A stretch of 64,000 nucleotides of DNA, taken from contig CP102255.1 in assembly GCA_025146135.1 (NCBI GenBank), positions 2,852,001 through 2,916,000 of the forward strand, in the 5' to 3' direction. How positions within the stretch are numbered: position 1 is the stretch's first letter; each line of letters begins with the position of its first letter. Source of the DNA: Anaerotruncus colihominis (lineage in GTDB: Bacteria > Bacillota > Clostridia > Oscillospirales > Ruminococcaceae). The notes under the pieces are model-generated. The model saw only the letters and a list, made by a program, of their open reading frames with translations, ran no database searches and was not told the DNA's origin. Shown here piece by piece: positions 57,091 through 64,000 of the stretch. The position numbers and the translations under genes were made by a program.

Positions 57091-60027
57091 TTACATCCGA
57101 ACCCTGTGGGTTCCCCCCTGTACCACCGTAAACGGCACCGACACCGACCCGTCCAGGCTGACAAGCCGGCGGCGGCCATCCTCATAATAGTCGCCCTCCA
57201 AAAAGACGTCGCGCACCGCCGCCACATGCTCGACATACTTGAGCCTGCTGTAAAAATCGGCGGCGGCCGGCAGTTCCCCGATTCCGCGGATCAGGCCGCG
57301 CCCATCCGACGGTTCAAGCAGCCGCCTGATCGCGGCGACCGCATCGCGCTCAACCTGCGCGGCATAGTCGAGGTCGTCCGGCATCAGATGAACGGTGACG
57401 TTTACTGTCATAACCACCGCCGGGATCACCGCAAGACGTTCCAGCGCCATGCAGTCGCAGCAATTCTCCAGCATCGCACGGATCCGTCTGCACAGGCGCA
57501 GCACATAATCGCGGTTATTAAAATCGCGTGCCATCACCACAACCGTGACAGCTCCCGGAGCAGGCCGGCCGTCCGCACCGGTATTGGAAAAGCATTTAAC
57601 CTGCACCACCTCTCCGAACTGTTCGCCGATCAGGTCCTCGTAATCGCGGGCGCAGACCGCCCGGTAGCGGTGACGGACGCGGCGCGGACCCAGGCGTTCA
57701 ACCGCTTCCATCGTCTGCAAATCGCTGCCGCCGCAGGTGGGCGTTATATTTGTTACGCCGGTTATGTAAGCGATTGAACCGACCATGCCGCCGATGCGCC
57801 CTGCGGGCAGGTTCCCGCGGCTGCCTCCGCCTGATGAATATTGCACAAGGATGCTCTCCTCACCGGCGGCCGGCACTTTGCCGCGCCGGCCGTTTCCAAA
57901 GGTGAGCCGCCCTTCGATCCGGTCGATCTGATAGACGCGGCTTTCCGGTCCGGTCCCTGAAAAGCTGTCGGTTTCCTCCCAGCGCACCCGCAGGCGGATC
58001 AGCGCGCCTTCCTCATCATACTCGGGACGTATGGGCGCTTTGGGATCGTCCAGGAGACGATCGCGCTCCTGCTGCGGCAGCTCGGGCAGCTCGTCTACCC
58101 AAACCTCGCAGGAAAGCACGGGCCTGTGCGGCAGAACGATTTCACGCCCGGTCTCGTGAATATCGGCCGCAAAGAGCTGGTCAAGCTCCCGGTGCGACTG
58201 CGTAATGCCCGCCACGTTTGTCAAAACACGCGTCACACGGGGCAGCGCCCCCCTGCGCGCGCGGCGCTCCCCCAGGATACGCAGAAAATACCCCTCGTGT
58301 CCAAACAGACGGCCGCGCGCGGGCGGCTCCCCCAGATAGACGCTCAGGATGCCGCTGCCCGAAAGGCCGTCGGTCCGGTCGGCGGCATTTACCTTTTGAA
58401 AGCCATCCGCCAAAAGCGCCTGCACCTCCAGTCTGTCAATTCCTTCGCACTGTCCATCCAGATCGAAGAACAGGTTGACCGGATAGCCGCAGAACGGCCG
58501 GTCAAAACAGAGGTAGACAGCCGGCGGCGTCTGCTCCGGACTCTCAAACGCGTCCAGAGCAAGATTTTCCAGCCGGTGCGCGTCGGCAAGTATCTGGCTT
58601 TCACAGTTGTTGTCCGACCGCACATAATGGGCCGGCTGCGTCTCGTCATAGGCATATTGCAGCCGGACTCCCTGTACAAATGGAAGCAGACGGTCGCCGG
58701 TCGTGCTGAAATTGTTTTCCACAAATCCCACGCGGGCGCGCAGCCAATAATTTTCTACCGCGCCCACAGTCACCGGCTCCATATCCGCGGGGCAGACGCA
58801 GCTAAGCTCCATCCGTCCCTCTCTGCGGCAGGCGAACGGATTGGCGTCGCCCTCCACAAAAAGCCGTTTCCAGCCCGCGCCGTTCCAGTATTCCCATATC
58901 ACCTGTGAAATGTAGATTTCCGGCACCGATGTGAGCCGGTCGTTTTTATCGATGATATATTTTTTATTGAATTCATACCGCTGGTCCGGAGTCATCTGCT
59001 GCACCACGACGGTACGCATCTCCAGCTCAATCTTCAGCCGCGCCCCGCGTTTGGAAAACGCCTCGCCGCTGGCCAGATAAAAACAGTCGTAAGGCACGGG
59101 TTCCCGCCCAAAGCAATAGCCGCCAAGCGCGCGGTCGATCGGAAGGTCGTTATAAAAAAGTTCCTCCGCTTCGAGCGCAGCGTCCCTTAGCGGGCTTGTA
59201 CGCAGCCGCGCCGCGCGCAGGCGAATCTCCGGCTGCGCTCCCTGCATCACGCAGCGGATGCAGGCCGGGGCGTCAGCCCCTTGCGCTTCCATCGGGCCGT
59301 CGGCGGTCTTTTGCAGCAGTATGGTTTTCTGCCGCGCCTCTGCATGGTCAAAGGCGCTCCAGCGCGCGCCGTCATAATACTCCCATTTGGCGGATTGCGG
59401 CTGTGCAAGCTGTTCCGCAGCCTGCCCGCTCAGAAGCTCCACATCTGTATGCAGCTCCACCTCCACCATGCACGGCGTGTGCAGCAAAAACAGATCCGGA
59501 TGCCCCAGATAGAGGATATGGCTTTGCAAATTGCGTTCGGGATGCGCCCCGAACAGCTCGGCCGCATCGCCGGAAAGGGCGTCGTACCATTCGATACAAT
59601 CCGCCTGCGGATGTACCAGAAGCAGGCCTTCCAGCACGGCGGCCGACGCGTCGAATCCGCTGTCGGTTTCATAGAGGACATCCTCCCCGCCGCCGCTCTG
59701 TGCATAAAGCTGCGTACCTTTCTCCACGTGTGCGCCGCGCGCGTCGGGCGTCTCACAGGAAAAGCGCGCATAGCCCACGGCTGGCGTGGCGGGGGTGCGG
59801 CGGGTATCGAGCATATTCAGAAAATAAAGGAACTGTTTATATGGAATCCGGTTGTACCGGCAGATCGTCTCATAAAGCATACCGCCAAAGAGTTCGGCAA
59901 GCGCCGCTCCTGCGTCAGGCTGCTCAAAATCCAGGCGCCATTCGGGCGTATACCGGCGCGCCCGCGCGGCAATCTGGGCGAGCAGATCCTGTTTGGTCCG
60001 GCTGTCGAGCACTGGAAACTGTTTCAC
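57091..60027 (-). CDS. Baseplate J-like protein 1 (Afp11-like)
   Basis: A 978-aa putative baseplate assembly protein. N-terminal FEQPDAGAALAELFGGMLYE and the baseplate-J core near the C-terminus (RRVRHRYRAVCARDYEDLIG; LVQYSSGGGSRGNLPAGRI) identify it as the large wedge subunit. Start ATG overlaps the gp25 stop by 4 nt, matching the conserved gp25-J-J order of contractile systems. Confidence 0.92.
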   Translation of the reverse strand: MKQFPVLDSRTKQDLLAQIAARARRYTPEWRLDFEQPDAGAALAELFGGMLYETICRYNRIPYKQFLYFLNMLDTRRTPATPAVGYARFSCETPDARGAHVEKGTQLYAQSGGGEDVLYETDSGFDASAAVLEGLLLVHPQADCIEWYDALSGDAAELFGAHPERNLQSHILYLGHPDLFLLHTPCMVEVELHTDVELLSGQAAEQLAQPQSAKWEYYDGARWSAFDHAEARQKTILLQKTADGPMEAQGADAPACIRCVMQGAQPEIRLRAARLRTSPLRDAALEAEELFYNDLPIDRALGGYCFGREPVPYDCFYLASGEAFSKRGARLKIELEMRTVVVQQMTPDQRYEFNKKYIIDKNDRLTSVPEIYISQVIWEYWNGAGWKRLFVEGDANPFACRREGRMELSCVCPADMEPVTVGAVENYWLRARVGFVENNFSTTGDRLLPFVQGVRLQYAYDETQPAHYVRSDNNCESQILADAHRLENLALDAFESPEQTPPAVYLCFDRPFCGYPVNLFFDLDGQCEGIDRLEVQALLADGFQKVNAADRTDGLSGSGILSVYLGEPPARGRLFGHEGYFLRILGERRARRGALPRVTRVLTNVAGITQSHRELDQLFAADIHETGREIVLPHRPVLSCEVWVDELPELPQQERDRLLDDPKAPIRPEYDEEGALIRLRVRWEETDSFSGTGPESRVYQIDRIEGRLTFGNGRRGKVPAAGEESILVQYSSGGGSRGNLPAGRIGGMVGSIAYITGVTNITPTCGGSDLQTMEAVERLGPRRVRHRYRAVCARDYEDLIGEQFGEVVQVKCFSNTGADGRPAPGAVTVVVMARDFNNRDYVLRLCRRIRAMLENCCDCMALERLAVIPAVVMTVNVTVHLMPDDLDYAAQVERDAVAAIRRLLEPSDGRGLIRGIGELPAAADFYSRLKYVEHVAAVRDVFLEGDYYEDGRRRLVSLDGSVSVPFTVVQGGTHRVRM

Positions 60028-60431
60028 GCTTCGACCCCCTCAAGCAAATGGAACGGGTAGACCAGGTTAAAGTAATTGTTGGTGCTGCGGACCGTATAGC
60101 TGATCTCCACCACGGCGGTTGTATGATCTTTGCCCTCCATACGGGCGGCAACCTTCACGTCCCGGATGCGCGGTTCGCAGCGGGTAAGCGCACCCTCCAG
60201 CTCGCTGGAAACCGACAGCGCAAAGTCCTGGGCGTCCGATTCAAAAACATAATCCGCCGCGCGGGAGCCAAACGACGGCCGCATGACCCGCTCGCCCCGA
60301 TAGGTGCGCAGGATCAGGCCGACTGATTGCCTGATGTCCTCCTCATGGGAAACCATCGCAATCCGCCCTGTCCGCGGGTCTACCGCAATGGGAAAGCTCC
60401 ATCCGCGCCCCAGAAAATCCCTGCTGTCCAT
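60024..60431 (-). CDS. GPW/gp25 family baseplate wedge protein (Afp9-like)
   Basis: A 135-aa gp25-like protein. FLGRGWSFPIAVDPRTGRIA and the conserved ILRTYRGERVMRPSFGSRAA are classic for the family, including the EPR-type RCEPRI motif. It nucleates sheath assembly on the baseplate. ATG 60431 preceded by GGGGGCAAGG. It overlaps the J gene. Confidence 0.95.
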   Translation of the reverse strand: MDSRDFLGRGWSFPIAVDPRTGRIAMVSHEEDIRQSVGLILRTYRGERVMRPSFGSRAADYVFESDAQDFALSVSSELEGALTRCEPRIRDVKVAARMEGKDHTTAVVEISYTVRSTNNYFNLVYPFHLLEGVEA

Positions 60432-60466
60432 ACGCCTTGCCCCCATTCTTCCCGATCATTGGGATA

Positions 60467-61228
60467 TCAGTTAATCTTGACCATCGAGCCTTTGAGATTC
60501 GCCAGCCCGCTCGCCTGAAGCGTCAGCTGGCCGCTTGCCTTGATTTCACACTGTCCGGACGCTTCCATGCCGATCTGGGCGCCTTTCAGTTCCAGCTTTG
60601 TCTTACCCTCGGCTGAAACCTTCCCGCCTGTTCCGTCGAGCACAACAGCGGCATTCGATCCGGCCTTAAGCGTAATTTTCTTCTCAGCCCGGATGGTGAT
60701 CTCGCCGTTTTTCAATGCGACTGTTATCCCGTTTTTGCCGTCCTTGTCCGCAAAGGTAAGCGTCTCGCCCCCATCGTCAAGCACAAGGCGGCTGCCCTTT
60801 TTGGTAGTGATGCTGATTTTCTCCTTGTCCTTGGCGTCGTCCAAAAGAAGCTCCGCTCCCGATGGCGTCCTGATGCTGCGGATTTCGTTCTTGCCATCCT
60901 GATAGTGGTAAGGACCGGCGGCTTCCTTCGTCCAAACGCTGCCCAACACAACCGGGCTGTGGAGGTCGCCGCCCAGAAAGCCAAGCACCACCACATCTCC
61001 CACATCGGGGAAAAAGGTCGCTCCATAGCCCTTGCCGCCCATAAAGCTCATGACCCAGGCCCAGTTGGTTTCCTTGACCTCGGGATTTTTTGTAAGCAAC
61101 TGACAGCGCACCCGGTCAAGCTTGTCCGGGTCCTGGATATTTGTGACCTTTGCCAGCGCCACCCCGGGGACGGCTGAGAGCTGTGTCATTTCGCTGCGGT
61201 TCGCGTCAAGCTGGTCCAGAATGCTCAA
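60467..61228 (-). CDS. Baseplate spike protein, gpV/VgrG-gp5-like
   Basis: A 253-aa protein. The OB-fold (VALAKVTNIQDPDKLDRVRC; MGGKGYGATFFPDVGDVVVL) is followed by a repetitive beta-helix needle (VALKNGEITIRAEKKITLKA and onward). It is the spike that carries the PAAR tip. The start is TTG at 61228, overlapping the gpD stop (TTGA). Together gpD and this protein make up what VgrG or Afp8 provides as one chain. Confidence 0.93.
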   Translation of the reverse strand: MSILDQLDANRSEMTQLSAVPGVALAKVTNIQDPDKLDRVRCQLLTKNPEVKETNWAWVMSFMGGKGYGATFFPDVGDVVVLGFLGGDLHSPVVLGSVWTKEAAGPYHYQDGKNEIRSIRTPSGAELLLDDAKDKEKISITTKKGSRLVLDDGGETLTFADKDGKNGITVALKNGEITIRAEKKITLKAGSNAAVVLDGTGGKVSAEGKTKLELKGAQIGMEASGQCEIKASGQLTLQASGLANLKGSMVKIN

Positions 61229-62361
61229 TTGGTGCGCGCCCCCTTCAATTCAAAGTCGGTGGTAAAGCCCTGTTCCGAATAACGGTGCACCACCCGCGAG
61301 ATAAAATACAACCCGTTTGTATGCTTGTCCATACCGTCTATTTTCAAATAGCGGCCGGGCACCAGCTCCGGCAGGCCGATACAGGAGCCGCGGCCGCTGA
61401 CAAATTCCATCGACCGTTCGTTAAAAATGGCCTGCGCTACCCTTTTTAAACCCGCGGCGGTGAACTCCAGCGGGTCCTGATAATCGAGCTGGCGCGTCTT
61501 GAGGGCCGGCATCATCGCAAGCGCCGTCTTGGAGCCTGTGCCGGAAATATCGGTCGCGGTGATCTGCGCCAGCTCCGGGGCAAGCCCCACGCCCACAGAG
61601 CTGACCGTCACCTTGCCGATCTGACGGCTGCTGTCAAGCTCTTTTTCAAAGCTCTTGAGGTGCCTGCCATATTCCAGCGTCATCAGGGCGCCGGTTTTTT
61701 TATAAAGCTCTGTAAAAATCACCTGCCCATGGATAATCGCAAAGCAATATCCCGCGCGGCGCGCCAGATGTGTGATGAATTCACTGTCATCCATGCCCGA
61801 TTGAATCAACCGGATCTTATTTTGGCCGATCTTGCTGACCTTGCCCATCTTTGCATAGCCGTTGACCGTGCACTGCTCCAACAGCTTCTGAATCACCGCG
61901 TCCTGATCCTCCTGCTCATATGCCACCGATTTTTTGATGTTGCGCAACAGGACAGAGGCGTCCATGGCCTCCACCGTGATGCTGATCCCTTCCGGACTGT
62001 AGGTGTGACGCACATGGACAATCAGCCCCACAAAGAGCGTGATCCGCGTGTTATATCCGCCGTTGACCTCGACCTTTTTCCCAACCTCCAGCTTGGCGAG
62101 CAAATCCCCTGTGAACGCGCTTTTGTCCAGATCGAACTGGCCGGAAAGCTGAAAGGTACAGGAGCTTGCTTCGCCGCGCCGGGCGCCATCCCCGGCGCCG
62201 ACCGGAATATTGATCTCAATCGATTGCAGCTGGCACGTCTGGTCGGCGAGCTTCACGCCTCCCACCAGGATTTCAAACGACGGAGCGGCGAAGCCCTTAT
62301 ATTTTTGTTCAAGCTGGTCATAGTCATAGCTGCTGCTTGTGCTGAATGTGATGGCCGCCAT
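61225..62361 (-). CDS. Late control D / gp27-like hub protein
   Basis: A 378-aa phage late control D-type protein, the trimeric hub to which the spike attaches. It shows FEILVGGVKLADQTCQLQSI at the start and the hub middle (GMDDSEFITHLARRAGYCFA) with the C-terminal YFISRVVHRYSEQGFTTDFE. ATG start. It lies between the LysM protein and the spike gene, as in Afp-type clusters. Confidence 0.93.
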   Translation of the reverse strand: MAAITFSTSSSYDYDQLEQKYKGFAAPSFEILVGGVKLADQTCQLQSIEINIPVGAGDGARRGEASSCTFQLSGQFDLDKSAFTGDLLAKLEVGKKVEVNGGYNTRITLFVGLIVHVRHTYSPEGISITVEAMDASVLLRNIKKSVAYEQEDQDAVIQKLLEQCTVNGYAKMGKVSKIGQNKIRLIQSGMDDSEFITHLARRAGYCFAIIHGQVIFTELYKKTGALMTLEYGRHLKSFEKELDSSRQIGKVTVSSVGVGLAPELAQITATDISGTGSKTALAMMPALKTRQLDYQDPLEFTAAGLKRVAQAIFNERSMEFVSGRGSCIGLPELVPGRYLKIDGMDKHTNGLYFISRVVHRYSEQGFTTDFELKGARTN

Positions 62362-62391
62362 CCGCCGCCCTCCTCTGTCCGGCCGGGACGT

Positions 62392-63102
62392 TTAAAGCCA
62401 CGCCGGTATTTTGATTACCTGTCCGGTTTTCAGCAGTCTTGGATTATCGATCCGGTTGACCCGGGCAATCTCGCGCCACAATTCCGGATCGCCGTACTCC
62501 TGCGCCGCGATGGCGGTGAGGGTATCCCCCGCCTGTACGGTCCAATATTTTGTGCGGTCCGGCGAGTTGCGCGGTTCCCCTGTGAGCTGGTCCTGCGGGG
62601 AAATATGCCGCTGGAATGTGACCTCCAGTCTGGCGCGCACAGGTTTGCCGGTAAAGGTGAACATCAAAAATTCCTGCCGCACCGAAACGACATACCCCTG
62701 AAACGAAAGTCCGCCCCATCGGAATTCTACCAGCGGCGGCGCATGCCGGTCGCCCGCCACATCCATCAGCGCATAAATCTGGCTTGTGTACTCCGTTACA
62801 TCGATCTTCCCGGCCTCGGGCAGCAGGCTGGTTGCCGCCAGCTTCACTGAATCGGCGATACTTCCGGCGCTGACGCCCGCCTCATATGTATCGAAAAACA
62901 GGTTCATGGTGAGCCGTTCGGCACTGCCGTTGACAAACTGCGCAATGGGCAGGTCAAGCCCCTGGATCACATGCTCCGCGTAGTTCACCGTGCGTTCAAT
63001 CACATATTCAGACGGATTGAACAGGACGGTAATAGGGGATTGTAGAAGGGTTGGCGGCGGATCGATCTGATAAATTTTCGCCTTTTGCAGCAATAACGGC
63101 AT
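62392..63102 (-). CDS. LysM-containing tail/baseplate protein (Afp7/gp53-like)
   Basis: A 236-aa protein. The body has VLFNPSEYVIERTVNYAEHV and FVNGSAERLTMNLFFDTYEA, and the C-terminus a LysM domain (YWTVQAGDTLTAIAAQEYGD, then RLLKTGQVIKIPA). Such proteins bridge hub and sheath/tube in contractile systems. ATG start. Its conserved place between the upstream tube/sheath part (outside the window) and gpD supports the call. Confidence 0.93.
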   Translation of the reverse strand: MPLLLQKAKIYQIDPPPTLLQSPITVLFNPSEYVIERTVNYAEHVIQGLDLPIAQFVNGSAERLTMNLFFDTYEAGVSAGSIADSVKLAATSLLPEAGKIDVTEYTSQIYALMDVAGDRHAPPLVEFRWGGLSFQGYVVSVRQEFLMFTFTGKPVRARLEVTFQRHISPQDQLTGEPRNSPDRTKYWTVQAGDTLTAIAAQEYGDPELWREIARVNRIDNPRLLKTGQVIKIPAWL

Positions 63103-63132
63103 ATCTTGTTTTCACCTGCGCTTTTCTGTGTA

Positions 63133-64000
63133 TTACAGCCCGAACCGCCTGCGTTCGGCGCTGATCCTGCTTTCCAGTTTGCGATAGATCTGATCCGCCA
63201 TCCGGCTTAATTCCGCATCGCTCACCTGCCCGGACTGCCGGATCACCTGCGTTTCCCGTGTAGTCCGCACAGATGTGTTGAGCGAGCGCGGCTGTCCCTC
63301 CGTTTGAGAAGGCAAGCGCCCCGCGGCGTCCGTCCCACGCTCCTTGTAAGCGATATCCGGCATCATCAGGCGCGGCGGCACGCCGGCCGGCGCAATGCCG
63401 CCCGCCTCACGTTCGCGCCGGGCCAGCTCGGCCCTCGCGCGGAAAAAGGACTGTGCTTTCCGCGCCTGTTCGCCGGATAGCTGCGCGGGAAGCGGGCCGT
63501 CCGGCTGCGCTTCAGCCGCGTCCCGGCCTCCTGCGGTAAACGCCCCGTGCGGAGCGTCCGACCATCCGACCTTTTTCCAGTCCTGCCGTCCGACCGGCCT
63601 GGCGGAACCTTCACCGAACCGCCCTAAATATGAAGGCGGGTTGAGCATCACAATTTCAGAAGGGTTAAACACTTGGCGCATCGGTCCCTGGCGGCCCGAA
63701 AGCGCCATTTCAAGCGACAACGGCGTCTGCTCCGCCCGCTGCTGCTCCAGTGTCAAAAGAGCGATCCGCCCCCGCCGTTCAATCGCGCCGGCCAGATCAG
63801 GGGCCTGCCCGGCAAGACGCGCGGACATCCGCGCAGGCCCTCCCCGCGCCTGCATGAGCAGGCTGCGGTTTTGCCGCAGGCTGCGGCTGGCGTGCAGCTC
63901 ATCCCAGCCGCAGTCTGCGGACTGCGCACGGCTCCCGTCTATGGCAGCCTGCGTCCGCCCGTCCCGGCGCTCACGCGCATCGGTTCTTATCACACGGCCG
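63133..64000 (-). CDS. Hypothetical eCIS protein, possibly 5'-incomplete
   Basis: A frame of at least 286 codons, still open at the window edge, so the start may lie beyond base 64000 (GTG 63993 is one candidate). The sequence is rich in Arg/Gly/Ala/Gln and mostly low-complexity, ending with a helical segment SDAELSRMADQIYRKLESRI. Homologues of this kind (disordered body, short amphipathic C-terminal helix) occur next to the LysM gene in some contractile clusters, but I do not recognise a named family. Confidence 0.55.
   Translation of the reverse strand, partial: GRVIRTDARERRDGRTQAAIDGSRAQSADCGWDELHASRSLRQNRSLLMQARGGPARMSARLAGQAPDLAGAIERRGRIALLTLEQQRAEQTPLSLEMALSGRQGPMRQVFNPSEIVMLNPPSYLGRFGEGSARPVGRQDWKKVGWSDAPHGAFTAGGRDAAEAQPDGPLPAQLSGEQARKAQSFFRARAELARREREAGGIAPAGVPPRLMMPDIAYKERGTDAAGRLPSQTEGQPRSLNTSVRTTRETQVIRQSGQVSDAELSRMADQIYRKLESRISAERRRFGL

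Noticed and set aside
36672-64000. Ordinary prophage
   Set aside because: There are no integrase, terminase, capsid, portal or lysis genes; DUF4157, AAA ATPase, DUF4255 and DUF4280 together are characteristic of extracellular contractile injection systems.

Overview
The window reads as a chromosome segment from an anaerobic, endospore-forming Clostridia member, most likely an Oscillospirales/Ruminococcaceae-type gut bacterium. This rests on SpoVT, a CotJA-CotJB-CotJC spore-coat operon, an FprA flavodiiron protein, rubredoxin, strong AGGAGG-type ribosome binding sites and a GC-rich coding bias with AT-rich intergenic regions. The species assignment is inference. I saw no rRNA, tRNA, CRISPR array, integrase or transposase gene.

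Layout. 1-4.4 kb: start of an unidentified gene, spoVT, an amino-acid-dehydrogenase-like gene with a MerR regulator sharing one operator type, and two tandem XRE regulators. 4.5-22.8 kb: a bacterial microcompartment (BMC) locus. On the minus strand it carries a shell operon (three EutN/CcmL-type vertex proteins, two nearly identical BMC-H, one PduT-like BMC-T), a PduS-like Fe-S oxidoreductase, a PduQ-like iron alcohol dehydrogenase, a flavoprotein-like protein and a DERA homologue lacking the Schiff-base lysine. Next to it are a class II aldolase with a C-terminal encapsulation-peptide-like helix, a parvulin-like membrane protein, a DeoR regulator, mtnA, mtnK and a ribose-type ABC importer, with dhaK-dhaL divergent. 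Together these look like a compartmentalised 5-deoxy-pentose / 5-methylthioribose (DHAP-shunt) pathway: import, kinase (MtnK), isomerase (MtnA), then encapsulated aldolase giving DHAP plus a volatile aldehyde, which PduQ reduces with redox balance through PduS/PduT. No aldehyde dehydrogenase is present in the window.

22.8-32.4 kb: a Met/Gly-rich membrane protein, pyridoxal kinase with an ECF S-component, a TatD-linked radical SAM protein, the cotJ operon, and an Rrf2 regulator with an acyl-CoA dehydrogenase/ETF-alpha/rubredoxin fusion and FprA (a likely oxygen-reducing route). 32.6-36.5 kb: a GHKL sensor kinase preceded by a surface-protein gene interrupted by two tandem copies of a 58-bp palindromic unit. 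One copy would restore a membrane-anchored protein, so this is a candidate secreted/anchored switch.

36.7-64 kb: an extracellular contractile injection system (eCIS). Present are a DUF4157 metalloprotease-like protein, an Afp15-like AAA ATPase, PAAR-like DUF4280, DUF4255 cap protein, two baseplate-J proteins, gp25, gpV spike, gpD and a LysM protein. Mixed in are four or five unusual membrane/sensory proteins (MORN repeats, a degenerate nucleotide cyclase, a substrate-binding lipoprotein, a two-helix sensor, a kinase-like protein). Tube, sheath and tape-measure genes are not in the window and presumably lie beyond base 64000. A small MITE-like repeat family occurs three times (24.2, 25.7 and 54.8 kb).
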